Assembly (NCBI RefSeq): GCF_000614975.1
Contig: NZ_BALM01000005.1
Coordinates: forward strand, 124,001-188,000
DNA: 64,000 nucleotides
Reading direction: 5' to 3'
Source of the DNA: Shewanella marina JCM 15074
Lineage (GTDB): Bacteria > Pseudomonadota > Gammaproteobacteria > Enterobacterales > Shewanellaceae
Positions 52,955 through 62,651 of this stretch are shown here, piece after piece. Numbering within the stretch: the first letter of the stretch is position 1; each line of letters opens with the position of its first letter. A program made the position numbers and the translations under genes. A model generated the notes under the pieces. The model did not search any database. It was not told the origin of the DNA and worked only from the letters and a program-made list of their open reading frames with translations.

Positions 52955-53176
52955 ATGCTGGCTCAATATATGGAACAAATAGAAACAATCGGCCTCAATC
53001 TATTTTTTGCGGCAATATTTTTCTTTATTGGTATGGCTATTCATGATGTCTTGAAACAAGGCAACGTCCCTAAATTTGGTCGATATATCGTTTGGTTAGT
53101 TTTATTTCTCGGCTGCGCCGGGTTTATTGCTAAAGGTGTAATCCAAGTGACTTGGGAAGCCTCAAGCATAGGTTAA
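52955..53176 (+). CDS. DUF2788 small membrane protein
   Basis: A 73-residue protein with two hydrophobic helices (about 14-33 and 43-62) separated by a short polar segment (DVLKQGNVPKFGR). It resembles the DUF2788 family found beside ybfE in Shewanella and Vibrio. The function is unknown. It is followed by ybfE after 9 bases. Confidence 0.8.
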   Translation: MLAQYMEQIETIGLNLFFAAIFFFIGMAIHDVLKQGNVPKFGRYIVWLVLFLGCAGFIAKGVIQVTWEASSIG

Positions 53177-53185
53177 GCAAAATAA

Positions 53186-53458
53186 ATGGCGAAAGAAGTA
53201 ACAGATAGAACAACTATTGACCTTTTTGCCAATGAAAAGCGTCGCGGTCGTCCAAGAAGTAATCCTCTACCCCGTGAGCAGCAACTAAAGGTCAATAAGC
53301 GTAATCAAATCCAGCGTGATAGAGCTAAGGGTTTGAAAAGAATAGAATTGAAAGTGTCACAAGATTTGTATGACGCCTTGAATGAACAAGCTGAGGCAAG
53401 TAATATTAGTCGCAGCCAATTAATCGAACTGATCCTGCAAAAGCAAATCTGTTACTGA
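53186..53458 (+). CDS. ybfE: YbfE, LexA-regulated-type ribbon-helix-helix protein
   Basis: The 90-residue protein has a basic N-terminal part (KRRGRPRSNPLPREQQLKVN) and a C-terminal helix pattern (IELKVSQDLYDALNEQA) like a ribbon-helix-helix DNA-binding domain. This is the YbfE pattern. In E. coli ybfE is LexA-regulated; no SOS box was seen just upstream here. It lies between the DUF2788 gene and fldA, as in E. coli, where ybfE neighbours fldA. Confidence 0.88.
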   Translation: MAKEVTDRTTIDLFANEKRRGRPRSNPLPREQQLKVNKRNQIQRDRAKGLKRIELKVSQDLYDALNEQAEASNISRSQLIELILQKQICY

Positions 53459-53512
53459 TTTTACTTTTGTTGGATTGCATTACAAAGTGAACTTATTTTT
53501 AAAGGAAAGACA

Positions 53513-54040
53513 ATGGCAACCGTAGGTCTTTTTTTCGGTAGTGACACAGGTAATACTGAAGCCATCGCAAAGCAAATCCAGAAGAAACTGGGTAAGCAGA
53601 TGGTTGAAGTAAAAGATATTGCAAAGAGCACTCAAGAGCAAATCGCTGAATACGATCTGCTAATCTTTGGTATCCCAACTTGGTACTATGGCGAAGCTCA
53701 ATGTGATTGGGATGACTTTTTCCCAGAACTTGAACAGATTAATTTTGAAGATAAATTAGTCGCTATTTTTGGTTGTGGTGACCAAGAAGATTACGCTGAA
53801 TATTTCCTAGATGCGATGGGCATGATCCGTGACATCGTTGAAGCTCGTGGCGGCATTATCATTGGTAACTGGCCAACTGCTGGTTACAACTTTGAAGCAT
53901 CAAAAGCACTTGTTGATGATAAACATTTTGTTGGTTTAGGTATTGATGAAGATCGTCAACCAGAACTAACAGAAGAGCGTGTTGATGCTTGGGTTAAGCA
54001 AATCTATGAAGAGATGTGTTTAGCTGAATTAGCAGATTAA
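53513..54040 (+). CDS. fldA: flavodoxin FldA
   Basis: An FMN electron carrier of 175 residues (176 in E. coli). The phosphate loop GSDTGNTE at residues 9-16, the flavin-stacking WYYGEAQCDWDDF and FGCGDQEDYAEYF are diagnostic of long-chain flavodoxins. AAAGGA precedes the ATG. A terminator follows directly, so fldA ends the transcript begun upstream or is transcribed alone. Confidence 0.96.
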   Translation: MATVGLFFGSDTGNTEAIAKQIQKKLGKQMVEVKDIAKSTQEQIAEYDLLIFGIPTWYYGEAQCDWDDFFPELEQINFEDKLVAIFGCGDQEDYAEYFLDAMGMIRDIVEARGGIIIGNWPTAGYNFEASKALVDDKHFVGLGIDEDRQPELTEERVDAWVKQIYEEMCLAELAD

Positions 54041-54060
54041 TCCTTGCTCAATTTTATTTT

Positions 54061-54085
54061 AAAAGCGGCGTAAAGCCGCTTTTTT
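54061..54085 (+). terminator. intrinsic terminator of fldA
   Basis: AAAAGCGGC pairs with GCCGCTTTT around GTAAA, followed by T's, about 20 bases after the fldA stop. Confidence 0.9.
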
Positions 54086-54096
54086 GTTGATAAATT

Positions 54097-55263
54097 ATGA
54101 CAAACATAGCAGCCACTCCTCACTGGGATATATTTTGTACCGTCGTTGATAACTATGGTGATATCGGTGTCACATGGCGTTTAGCACGTCAATTGGCAAC
54201 TGAATTCAAATTACCTATCACGCTGTGGGTAGACGACTTAGCAAGTTTCCAACATATATTGCCTCGTTTAGATCCAAACTTAACTAAACAAAGATTCGAT
54301 GACGTTAACATCCATTTGTGGGATCAACCACTTACAGAGCAATGGTTGCCTGGCAACGTTATCATTGAAGCCTTTGCGTGTAACCTACCGCAACAGGTAG
54401 AGCAACAAATAGCATTGCTTGATACCCCACCTATCTGGATAAATTTAGAATATCTCACGGCTGAATCTTGGGTAGAAGATTGTCATCAATTAGCATCTAT
54501 TTCGGCTAATGGCATTCACAAATACTTTTTCTTCCCCGGATTTACTGACAAAACGGGTGGGTTATTGTGTGAACAAACATTATTCACACAACGAGATCAA
54601 TGGCAAAGCGACAATATTAATAAGCTTAATTTATTCACAACGTTAGGTATCAAAGGCATAGCAGCAACTGATACTGTTATTTCAGTGTTCAGTTATGAAA
54701 CTGAAGCGCTTAATGGCTTACTCGAATATTGGCAGCAACTGCATCAGACTATTCATTTGTTGATACCAATGGGACGAAGCTTAAACAGCATTAAAACTTC
54801 CCTATCGGTGGAGCAGCGCACTCAATTAGATAATACTAAACAGCTGACACTTAGCAATGTTACACTCCATATTTTGCCTATGACAGATCAACAAGGTTTT
54901 GATCGTTTATTATGGAGTTGCGATATAAACATCGTACGTGGAGAAGACTCTTTCTTACGGGCACAATGGGCTGCAAAACCGATGTTATGGCATATTTATC
55001 AGCAAGAAGAAGATGCCCATATCGTTAAGTTACAAGCTTTTATGGATAAATATTGTCAAGATTTGGATGCGCATACTGCCGCTAACTGGCAGTCACTTAA
55101 TCTTGCATTTAACCAAAACCAACCAAATTTAGCAGTCAATTACTGGGATCAAATTGATTTTATTGATTCCTCTTTAAGCAAACATGCGCAAAATTGGCCA
55201 GTTAATGCATTAAACCACGCAGATTTAGCATCTCGACTAGTGCAATTCGTCAAAAACAGCTAA
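54097..55263 (+). CDS. earP: EF-P arginine rhamnosyltransferase EarP
   Basis: EarP attaches rhamnose from dTDP-L-rhamnose to Arg32 of elongation factor P. The signature [20 protein letters not shown] holds the catalytic aspartates (Asp18 and Asp22). [12 protein letters not shown] near residue 290 holds the conserved glutamate and nucleotide-binding segment. The 388-residue length fits the family. The efp gene follows 46 bases downstream and encodes the matching Arg32, which confirms the assignment. The rml genes for the sugar donor are not in this window. Confidence 0.95.
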   Translation: MTNIAATPHWDIFCTVVDNYGDIGVTWRLARQLATEFKLPITLWVDDLASFQHILPRLDPNLTKQRFDDVNIHLWDQPLTEQWLPGNVIIEAFACNLPQQVEQQIALLDTPPIWINLEYLTAESWVEDCHQLASISANGIHKYFFFPGFTDKTGGLLCEQTLFTQRDQWQSDNINKLNLFTTLGIKGIAATDTVISVFSYETEALNGLLEYWQQLHQTIHLLIPMGRSLNSIKTSLSVEQRTQLDNTKQLTLSNVTLHILPMTDQQGFDRLLWSCDINIVRGEDSFLRAQWAAKPMLWHIYQQEEDAHIVKLQAFMDKYCQDLDAHTAANWQSLNLAFNQNQPNLAVNYWDQIDFIDSSLSKHAQNWPVNALNHADLASRLVQFVKNS

Positions 55264-55309
55264 AATCCTGCGGTTAATAAAACACTCAAGAACATATAGG
55301 AAACAAGCA

Positions 55310-55873
55310 ATGAAAACTGCTCAGGAAGTACGTGTAGGTAACGTAATCATGATGGGTAACGACCCTATGGTTGTACTTAAGACTGAATTTAACAAGTCTG
55401 GTCGTAACTCTGCTGTATGCAAAATGAAGTTAAAGAACTTACTTTCAGGTTCAGGTACTGAAACTGTATTTAAAGCTGACGACAAGATCGAAACCATTCA
55501 ACTTGAGCGTTTAGAGTGTACTTACTCTTATTTCGCTGACCCAATGTATGTATTCATGGACAACGAATACAACCAGTATGACGTTGAAGCAGAAAACCTA
55601 GGCGACGTAGTTAACTACATCGTTGATGGTATGGAAGACGTTTGTCTAGTGACTTTCTACGAAGGTAAGGCTATCTCTGTTGAATTACCAACAACTATCG
55701 TACGTGAAGTTGGCTACACAGAGCCATCAGCACGTGGTGATACTTCTGGTAAGGTGATGAAGCCTGCAACTCTAGTAGGTAGCACTTTCACTATCAGTGT
55801 TGCTGACTTCGTTAAGACTGGCGACAAGATTGAAATCGATTCACGTAACGGTGAATTCAAGAAGCGCGTTTAA
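55310..55873 (+). CDS. efp: elongation factor P, Arg32 type
   Basis: EF-P helps ribosomes make peptide bonds between consecutive prolines. The 187-residue protein has the usual three domains. The loop that reaches the peptidyl-transferase centre reads NKSGRNSA with Arg at position 32, not Lys34, so it is the EarP-modified kind. Codon use is strongly biased (many CGT, GGT, AAC, GAC), typical of a highly expressed gene. AGGAAA precedes the ATG and a terminator follows. Confidence 0.97.
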   Translation: MKTAQEVRVGNVIMMGNDPMVVLKTEFNKSGRNSAVCKMKLKNLLSGSGTETVFKADDKIETIQLERLECTYSYFADPMYVFMDNEYNQYDVEAENLGDVVNYIVDGMEDVCLVTFYEGKAISVELPTTIVREVGYTEPSARGDTSGKVMKPATLVGSTFTISVADFVKTGDKIEIDSRNGEFKKRV

Positions 55874-55893
55874 TCTACTCGCCTCTTAATAAT

Positions 55894-55924
55894 AAAAAAC
55901 CAGTGCATTGCACTGGTTTTTTTA
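55894..55924 (+). terminator. intrinsic terminator between efp and the antiporter gene
   Basis: AAAAACCAGTGCA pairs with TGCACTGGTTTTT and is flanked by A's and T's, so it can serve both convergent genes. Confidence 0.9.
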
Positions 55925-55945
55925 TAACTAAATTAAGCTTATAAG

Positions 55946-57328
55946 CTATGCCACTAGTAGCAAAATGATCAAAGTTATAAACGCACAGATTAATGCATAA
56001 GGTAACTGTGTCACCGCGTGGCTAACTAAGTTACAGTCTGATCCTTGTGCTGCTAACACGGTTGAGTCGGAATAGAAACAAGCTTGACTTCCAAATGAAG
56101 ATGCCGACATTAAGGCACCAATCACTAATGGAATATCAGCTCCAACAGCAATAGCTAATGGCATAACAATTGGAATTGTTACAGCAAAAATCCCCCAACT
56201 AGACCCCGTTGCAAATGCCAATAAAGCCATAGCAACAAACACAACTGCAGGCAATAATTTAGGCGTCATAAATGGACTTAAGCTATCAATGACATAATGA
56301 GTCAACTGTAATTTATCGCACACATCTTTAAAAATAAATGCGGCAATTACCGTACCAATAGCGGGTAACATGCTCTTAAAACCATCGAGCATTTGTTCCA
56401 TCATTTCAGCTAGTGTCATCAGCTTTTGCACGGCATAGAAAGGAAGTGTAATCGCTAGAGTCACTAACATGCCTTTCCAAATATCAACTTCGAAATAGAT
56501 TGTAAAACCAATCAGTAAACCGATAGGTATTAAGAAGTTATAAAGTTTGCCTTTATTGTCAGCTAAACTAAACTCCTCCTCCATGGCTTTTACTGCATAT
56601 TCATCAGATGTTTGTACATCATCCAAATTGACTTGTTTTAATGCCGGATCGCCCGCCAACGCACGTTCTTGCGCGACTTTCATTGGTCCAAAAGCAGGAA
56701 TAACACCTAGAATCACTAAAATAACCATTAACACAGCCAACCATGCATAGAACATGTATGGAATAGCTTGCATATAAACAGTAATCCCTTCCCCTTTGCT
56801 ACCTATACCGTTATCAACTAACAAACCACCAAAGAATACAGCCCAAGTAGATAAAGGTACTAACACACAGATAGGGGCTGCAGTAGAATCAACTACATAG
56901 GCAAGCATTTCACGTGAGACTTTATATCTGTCAGTCACACGTTTCATGGTTTCGCCAACGGTTAATGCATTTAAGTAATCATCAATAAAGATTAGCGTGC
57001 CTAGAATAAAGGTCATCATCAATGATGATTTGGGCCCTTTTGCATATTTAAGCGCTTTGCGACCAAATGCCAATGCCCCGCCAGTACGAACTAATAAGGC
57101 AATTAACGCACCAAAGCTGCCACATACCAAAATCAACCATCCTATGGTTTCATCGGACATAACATTCAATGAGGTAGAAGCAAAATTATTTAATATCTGC
57201 GTGGGTTGATATAAGGCCAAACCAACTAAGGCACCAATAATCAAAGAAAGGATTGGGCGGCGCAGCCAAATGGCTAACACCAATACCACCACTGGTGGAA
57301 TAAGACTTAACGCTGTCGGATCTGACAT
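55946..57328 (-). CDS. NhaC family Na+/H+ antiporter
   Basis: An integral inner-membrane protein with about 11-12 hydrophobic helices that probably exchanges sodium for protons or carries an organic anion-linked equivalent. Family features include the paired GxLIFIDDYLNALTVGETM segment and the TGSSWGIFAVTIPI region. The frame opens at 57367, but the ATG at 57328 (MSDPTALSLIPP) has an AGGA nine bases upstream and begins just before the first helix, giving 460 residues. It stands alone. The transported ion cannot be fixed from sequence. Confidence 0.85.
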   Translation of the reverse strand: MSDPTALSLIPPVVVLVLAIWLRRPILSLIIGALVGLALYQPTQILNNFASTSLNVMSDETIGWLILVCGSFGALIALLVRTGGALAFGRKALKYAKGPKSSLMMTFILGTLIFIDDYLNALTVGETMKRVTDRYKVSREMLAYVVDSTAAPICVLVPLSTWAVFFGGLLVDNGIGSKGEGITVYMQAIPYMFYAWLAVLMVILVILGVIPAFGPMKVAQERALAGDPALKQVNLDDVQTSDEYAVKAMEEEFSLADNKGKLYNFLIPIGLLIGFTIYFEVDIWKGMLVTLAITLPFYAVQKLMTLAEMMEQMLDGFKSMLPAIGTVIAAFIFKDVCDKLQLTHYVIDSLSPFMTPKLLPAVVFVAMALLAFATGSSWGIFAVTIPIVMPLAIAVGADIPLVIGALMSASSFGSQACFYSDSTVLAAQGSDCNLVSHAVTQLPYALICAFITLIILLLVA

Positions 57329-57877
57329 GCACTTAGGTCCTCTATAAAACAGCCTATCGAAAGGCATGGGTAAGCTTAAGGTTGATCTATCAAGATAAAT
57401 CTAACCAATTTCTGCTTTTTATTAGGCATACCGCATGAGGCAATAATGAGGTTTATTGCGATTGTTTTTGCCGAGCTAAAAACATCGCGCAAAAAATAAT
57501 GCGCATTGCTATTCGAGTCAACAATTAATTAGCATTTTTAGTTAAAAAATATGAATAATTTCATAGTTTTTATGCGATTTATCAATATCAAAGCGTATTT
57601 GCCAAATAAATATTTTAACTACATCTAATTTACAAATATAACGATTATAAAGGTGACTAGTACAAGCGTGTTGCACACTGCCCATATGAAGATATACACA
57701 CTGAAATATACCGACATAACAGTAGGATACTCTATTGGTTTTGTGATTTATTTAACATTGCAGCATATCCAGCTAATTTGAGTTCAAATATTTTATTTTT
57801 ATATTCGCTTTTTTATTACAAATCAGATAATTTGATGCCATTGCACAGTATTGCTGTCCCTTTTGAGGTTTATTTAG
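57329..57877. other. intergenic region between divergent nhaC-type and alaA genes
   Basis: About 550 AT-rich bases that should hold both promoters. No coding frame, RNA gene or strong repeat was seen. Confidence 0.5.
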
Positions 57878-59092
57878 ATGCCGCCAATTTTTAAATCAAA
57901 TAAATTAGATTCTGTTTGTTACGATATTAGAGGACCTGTTCATAAAGAAGCGCGCCGTCTAGAAGATGAAGGCCACAGGATCCTAAAACTGAATATTGGT
58001 AACCCAGCACCTTTCGGCTTTGAAGCGCCTGAAGAGATTGTCCGTGATGTGATTTTAAACTTACCTACCTCACAAGGCTATTGTGAATCAAAAGGTTTGT
58101 TTTCTGCCCGTAAGGCCATTGTACAACACTACCAAGCTCAAGGTATTTTTGGGGTTGATATTGAAGATATCTATATTGGTAATGGCGTGTCCGAACTGAT
58201 CGTTATGGCAATGCAAGGACTTTTAAACTCAGGTGATGAGGTATTGGTGCCCTCTCCTGATTATCCACTATGGACAGCTGCAGTTAATTTAGCAGGCGGT
58301 AAGGCCCAACATTACCGTTGTGACGAAGAGGCGGATTGGTTTCCAGATATAGACGATATCAAATCTAAAATCAGCTCTCGTACTCGTGGCATTGTATTAA
58401 TCAATCCTAATAATCCAACAGGTGCTGTTTATACTAAAGAATTAATTCTTGAAGTGATTGAATTATGTCGCCAACACAACTTAGTGCTATTTTCTGACGA
58501 AATTTATGACAAGATTCTATATGACGATGCGGTACATATTCCTTCTGCAAGCTTGTCTGATGATATTCTAACCGTAACCTTTAACGGACTATCTAAGGCT
58601 TATAGAGTCGCTGGCTTCCGTATTGGTTGGATGATGTTATCTGGCAACCTTAAAAACGCCAGCAGCTACGTTGAAGGCTTAGAAATGTTATCTTCAATGC
58701 GTCTATGCGCTAACGTACCGAACCAACATGCGATTCAAACAGCACTAGGAGGTTACCAGAGCATCAATGAGCTAATTTTGCCCTCAGGACGATTAACGGT
58801 GCAGCGCGATACCTGTTTCGAACTCCTGAATCAAATTCCTGGTGTGAGTGTCAAAAAACCTAAAGGGGCAATGTACGCATTCCCAAAACTTGACACTAAA
58901 AAGTTTAATTTGATGGATGATGAGCGCCTAGTACTCGATCTTCTAAGAGATAAAAAAATCCTATTGGTTCATGGTAGTGCATTTAATTGGCCAGAACCCG
59001 ATCATCTTCGTGTCGTGTTCTTACCTTATAAAGAAGATTTAGAAAAGGCGATCGGCGGTTTTGCTGAGTTTTTAGAAACTTATAAGCAGTAA
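57878..59092 (+). CDS. alaA: glutamate-pyruvate aminotransferase AlaA
   Basis: A pyridoxal phosphate enzyme that makes alanine from pyruvate with glutamate. At 404 residues it follows E. coli AlaA (405) almost throughout: CYDIRGPV, LKLNIGNPAPFGF, INPNNPTGAVY, DEIYDKILYDD. The PLP lysine is Lys240 in FNGLSKAYRVAGFR. It is followed by a terminator and then yfbR, the same order as in E. coli (alaA/yfbQ-yfbR). Confidence 0.95.
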   Translation: MPPIFKSNKLDSVCYDIRGPVHKEARRLEDEGHRILKLNIGNPAPFGFEAPEEIVRDVILNLPTSQGYCESKGLFSARKAIVQHYQAQGIFGVDIEDIYIGNGVSELIVMAMQGLLNSGDEVLVPSPDYPLWTAAVNLAGGKAQHYRCDEEADWFPDIDDIKSKISSRTRGIVLINPNNPTGAVYTKELILEVIELCRQHNLVLFSDEIYDKILYDDAVHIPSASLSDDILTVTFNGLSKAYRVAGFRIGWMMLSGNLKNASSYVEGLEMLSSMRLCANVPNQHAIQTALGGYQSINELILPSGRLTVQRDTCFELLNQIPGVSVKKPKGAMYAFPKLDTKKFNLMDDERLVLDLLRDKKILLVHGSAFNWPEPDHLRVVFLPYKEDLEKAIGGFAEFLETYKQ

Positions 59093-59108
59093 TCAAATAT
59101 ATATTTAT

Positions 59109-59138
59109 AAAACAGCGACTGATTAGTCGCTGTTTTTG
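59109..59138 (+). terminator. intrinsic terminator after alaA
   Basis: AAAACAGCGACT pairs with AGTCGCTGTTTT around GATT, with a T-run. Confidence 0.88.
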
Positions 59139-59183
59139 TATCTATAGATCAGCTATGCTAAAACAAAAATTATGGAGGATAAA

Positions 59184-59771
59184 ATGAGTCATCTTTTTGC
59201 CCATTTAGCCCGTATGAAGCTCATTCAACGTTGGCCGCTAATGTTTAATATTCGAACTGAAAATGTTCAAGAGCATTCACTCCAAGTTGCAATGGTTGCC
59301 CATGCTCTTTGTCTGATTAAGAACAAAAAATTTGATGGCAACTTAGACCCTTTTAAGACTGCAACAATGGCAATTTTTCACGATTGCAGTGAAGTGTTAA
59401 CGGGAGACCTTCCTACTCCTGTGAAATATTTTAACAAAGAAATTGAAGCCGAATACAAAAAGATCGAACATATTGCTGAACAACGTTTACTCGATATGGT
59501 GCCACCAGAGTTTCGTGAGGATTACGCAGAGTTGATTGATAGTCAACTTATCACCCATGAATATGAAAAACTCGTTAAAGCTGCTGATACATTATGTGCT
59601 TATTTAAAATGTTTAGAAGAACGCAAAGCTGGTAATCACGAGTTTTCTACCGCTGAAAAACGCCTAAAACAAAGTATTGATGATAACCCAGAACCTGCAG
59701 TTGCCTATTTTATGACATGCTTTGTTCCAAGTTTCACGCTTAATTTAGATGAAATTAACCGCTTACTCTAG
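59184..59771 (+). CDS. yfbR: 5'-deoxynucleotidase YfbR
   Basis: An HD-domain phosphohydrolase that removes phosphate from deoxynucleoside 5'-monophosphates. Key residues counted from this start are Arg16-Trp17 (QRWPLM), His31 (QEHSLQ), His66-Asp67 (IFHDCSE) and the conserved [13 protein letters not shown]. The frame opens at 59172, but the GGAGG inside those first codons is the ribosome site for the ATG at 59184, giving 195 residues (199 in E. coli). The dGTPase-like gene follows after 13 bases, so the two are co-transcribed. Confidence 0.94.
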   Translation: MSHLFAHLARMKLIQRWPLMFNIRTENVQEHSLQVAMVAHALCLIKNKKFDGNLDPFKTATMAIFHDCSEVLTGDLPTPVKYFNKEIEAEYKKIEHIAEQRLLDMVPPEFREDYAELIDSQLITHEYEKLVKAADTLCAYLKCLEERKAGNHEFSTAEKRLKQSIDDNPEPAVAYFMTCFVPSFTLNLDEINRLL

Positions 59772-59784
59772 GTAAGGAAATCCT

Positions 59785-61119
59785 ATGCTCACCCATGATT
59801 GGCAACAACGCTTATATGGTGAAGATAAGCATCGACGTAATGATAATCGCAGCCCGTTTCAACGTGACCGAGCACGGATATTACATTCAGCAGCATTTAG
59901 ACGCCTGCAGGCCAAAACCCAAGTATTGGGTGTTGGTATGAATGATTTCTACCGCACCCGCCTCACCCACTCTTTAGAAGTCTCACAAATAGGCACAGGC
60001 ATTACAGCACAGCTCAAACAAAAACATCCACAATTACATCATTTGCTCGACTCAATGAGCTTAATTGAATCGCTTTGCCTAGCACATGATATCGGTCACC
60101 CACCTTTTGGCCATGGTGGTGAAGTCGCACTTAATTATATGATGCGCAATGATGGTGGTTTTGAAGGTAATGGCCAAACATTTAGAATTTTGACCAGATT
60201 AGAACCCTATACCCAAGATTATGGTATGAATCTGTGTCGCCGAACCTTATTAGGCATGCTCAAATACCCAGCGCTATACCAGCAATTAAAATCAACCATA
60301 GCTCAGCCTGACGTGGTTAACTATCGTCAATTGAAACCAGATCAATGGGCACCAGTAAAAGCCATATTTGATGATGATAAAGACAGATTAGATTGGGTAT
60401 TGGCACCACTATCTGCCCAAGATAAACAACGCTTTATGCATGCTGCCAGTGCCAATAAACATCCTCATAAACGTACCTGTTTTAAATCATTAGATTGTTC
60501 AATCATGGAGCTTGCTGACGATATTGCTTATGCAGTACACGATTTAGAAGACGCTATCGTAATGGGCATTGTTAATTATCAACAATGGCAACAAACAGTC
60601 GCTATAGCCTTAGCTGATAATCCAGATCCATGGATTAATGATGAATTTGCTAACCTGGGCGATAGACTTTTTAATAGCCCTCACCATATTCGTAAAGATG
60701 CTATTGGCACTTTAGTGAATGGTTTTGTTACCGCAATTACTATCGATGAAGATCCTGATTTTGAAGAGCCATTACTACGCTACAATGCCAAGCTAAATGC
60801 AGATTTTCAGCACTGTTTAGACGCATTTAAACAATTTGTTTATCAATATGTGGTGAGAAAGCCTGAAGTACAAATTATTGAATACAAAGGCCAGCAAATT
60901 GTGATGGAGTTATTTGAGGCATTTGCATCTGATCCGCAACGTTTACTGCCGTTACCAACCCAACAACGTTGGCTTAATGCCAAACAAACAGGCGCTAACC
61001 CAATGCGAGTTATTTGTGATTATATCTCAGGGATGACGGATGAATTTGCAGCCAAGCTGCATCAACAACTGTTCAGCGCAAACGCTAATAGTTTACAAGA
61101 TTTACACGCCAATTATTAA
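59785..61119 (+). CDS. dGTPase-like HD-domain deoxynucleotide triphosphohydrolase
   Basis: The 444-residue protein belongs to the dGTPase family, which hydrolyses dGTP (or other dNTPs) to the nucleoside and triphosphate. The HD metal site is His62 ([13 protein letters not shown]), His101-Asp102 ([15 protein letters not shown]) and a later Asp in [36 protein letters not shown] is the typical N-terminal nucleotide/allosteric segment. It is nearer in length to the bacterial dGTPases recently named as anti-phage than to E. coli Dgt (505). AGGAAA precedes the ATG. Paired with YfbR it forms a deoxynucleotide-degrading operon. Confidence 0.9.
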   Translation: MLTHDWQQRLYGEDKHRRNDNRSPFQRDRARILHSAAFRRLQAKTQVLGVGMNDFYRTRLTHSLEVSQIGTGITAQLKQKHPQLHHLLDSMSLIESLCLAHDIGHPPFGHGGEVALNYMMRNDGGFEGNGQTFRILTRLEPYTQDYGMNLCRRTLLGMLKYPALYQQLKSTIAQPDVVNYRQLKPDQWAPVKAIFDDDKDRLDWVLAPLSAQDKQRFMHAASANKHPHKRTCFKSLDCSIMELADDIAYAVHDLEDAIVMGIVNYQQWQQTVAIALADNPDPWINDEFANLGDRLFNSPHHIRKDAIGTLVNGFVTAITIDEDPDFEEPLLRYNAKLNADFQHCLDAFKQFVYQYVVRKPEVQIIEYKGQQIVMELFEAFASDPQRLLPLPTQQRWLNAKQTGANPMRVICDYISGMTDEFAAKLHQQLFSANANSLQDLHANY

Positions 61120-61138
61120 CTTATCTAATGTCACCCAT

Positions 61139-61165
61139 AAAACGCGCCAATGCGCGTTTTTTTAT
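61139..61165 (+). terminator. bidirectional terminator between the dGTPase and MarC genes
   Basis: AAAACGCGC pairs with GCGCGTTTT around a short loop with a T-run on plus. Confidence 0.88.
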
Positions 61166-61177
61166 TATGCGGCTAGT

Positions 61178-61810
61178 CTATCCGAGTAAACTTGGGAACA
61201 TGCCTTTAAAGCCCGCCCCCATAATTTCAATACCGATAGATAACATAATTAGACCCATTAAACGTGTAATCACGTTAATACCGGTTTTACCTAAAATCTT
61301 ATAGATAACACCTGCCATTCTAAATAATGTAAAACTCAGCAAGCCAAAAATAATAACCGCAACAGACATACCCAATAAGTTAATAATCGTGCCATGCTCT
61401 GCAGCTGAAACAATCACTGAACTGATTGCGCCAGGCCCTGCCATTAACGGCAACGCTAATGGTACTACGGCCACTGATTCCATTGCTGATGCTTCACGAT
61501 CTTCTTCTTTGTTACGCTTAACTTCACCAAGTTTACCTTGCAACATCGATAGTGCAATAATGGCAATCAAACTACCGCCAGCAATTCTAAACGCTGATAG
61601 TGAGATGCTAAACATATTCAAAATATGCTGACCTGCAAAAATGGTCACTAATAGAATAATAACCACCGCAAAGTTTGCCACTTTGGCGGTTTGGTTACGA
61701 TCAAGCTCTGTTTGATGACTTGTTAAGCTTACAAAAACAGGCAATAAACCTACTGGGTTGATAATGGCAACTAAACCCAGAAAAAATTTAACATACAACG
61801 TTAAATCCAA
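61178..61810 (-). CDS. MarC/YchE family integral membrane protein
   Basis: A protein of about 210 residues with six hydrophobic helices. The family motif NPVGLLPVFVSLT near the start is repeated in form as PLALPLMAGPGAISSVI in the second half. MarC/YchE proteins have no established function. No ATG suits the 5' end. The frame can begin with TTG at 61855, but the TTG at 61810 (LDLTLYVKFFLGL) is preferred: GGAG lies eight bases upstream and the helix pattern then matches YchE (215 residues). Confidence 0.82.
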   Translation of the reverse strand: MDLTLYVKFFLGLVAIINPVGLLPVFVSLTSHQTELDRNQTAKVANFAVVIILLVTIFAGQHILNMFSISLSAFRIAGGSLIAIIALSMLQGKLGEVKRNKEEDREASAMESVAVVPLALPLMAGPGAISSVIVSAAEHGTIINLLGMSVAVIIFGLLSFTLFRMAGVIYKILGKTGINVITRLMGLIMLSIGIEIMGAGFKGMFPSLLG

Positions 61811-61855
61811 GACTCTAACTCCACCAGCAGTATCAATGCTAGCAATAAAATTCAA

Positions 61856-62230
61856 AAGGTGCGCTACTCTACCTCAAGCTTGAGCCGACTTAAAATATTT
61901 TTTTTTAGCTAGGTCACATGTTTATAAAAAATAAATAAAAACAAACAAAACACTCACAACAACTACACTTTAAAGCATAATCTACCGACAAATATATATT
62001 TACGATACTTAATGCTGCGCAAGTATTCCTCGAAAATTAATGCTGAAAGTCATTCCAATTTCAATATTAAATATCGAAAATTTCACCTAAACCTGATAGT
62101 TAATGCTTCTTGATCACTAATTAATCTAGGTATAAAAAACATCATTGTTATTTATTATTTTAGGACTTAACTTACAGTAACCAAAAACAAGAGTTTTTGA
62201 TTAAGCATGAAGGATAATTATCACAAGAAG
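61856..62230. other. intergenic region, no gene seen
   Basis: About 375 AT-rich bases between the MarC gene and the tRNA-Asp repeats. No structure was recognised. Confidence 0.5.
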
Positions 62231-62475
62231 ATGACTTTGAATTAGTTGAACCCGCTCGTGGGTCAAAGCAGAATGCTTGAGGTAGATATCAAATAACAGA
62301 TACAAAAAAGCCTCGCCATTGCTGACAAACTTGAGGTGTACTGGCGCTGTGGACATGATCTTGAATTAGTTGAACCCGTTCGCGGGTCAAAACAAAACAC
62401 TTAAAATAGATATCAAAAAACAGATACAAAAAAGCCTCGTCATTGCTGACAAGGCTTCTTTGTATCTGGCGGAGC
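62231..62475 (-). repeat. two imperfect direct copies (124 bp) of the tRNA-Asp 3' flank
   Basis: 62231-62354 and 62355-62475 align with a period of 124 bases. Each has an ATGA...TTGAATTAGTTGAACCCG segment with a hairpin around CCCG, then CAGATACAAAAAAGCCTCG, then a CTGGCG end. In the right copy this runs into the tRNA-Asp 3' end. In the left copy the tRNA body is gone and the terminator stem is broken (GACAAACTTGAGG). This suggests a former tandem tRNA-Asp pair that lost one member. Confidence 0.8.
62427..62459 (-). terminator. intrinsic terminator of tRNA-Asp
   Basis: On the minus strand AAGCCTTGTCA pairs with TGACGAGGCTT around GCAA, followed by T's, just after the tRNA CCA end. Confidence 0.85.
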
Positions 62476-62543
62476 GGACGGGACTCGAACCCGCGACCCC
62501 CGGCGTGACAGGCCGGTATTCTAACCAACTGAACTACCGCTCC
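62467..62543 (-). tRNA. tRNA-Asp (anticodon GTC)
   Basis: A 77-base tRNA with GGAGCGG/CCGCTCC acceptor arms, anticodon loop CTGTCAC (GTC), T-loop GTTCGAGTC and an encoded CCA. It is nearly identical to E. coli tRNA-Asp. Confidence 0.97.
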
Positions 62544-62651
62544 ACTTGATGGAACGAATAATACTGACGACTCACATTGAGGTCAACAAAAATTTTAAAC
62601 TCTTAGCGCAGTAAATCAAATAACAACCAAACCGCTCAAAAACAAACCACA

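Noticed and set aside
62289..62528. 79-codon minus-strand frame across tRNA-Asp
   Set aside because: It runs through the tRNA and its terminator, so it is a chance frame.
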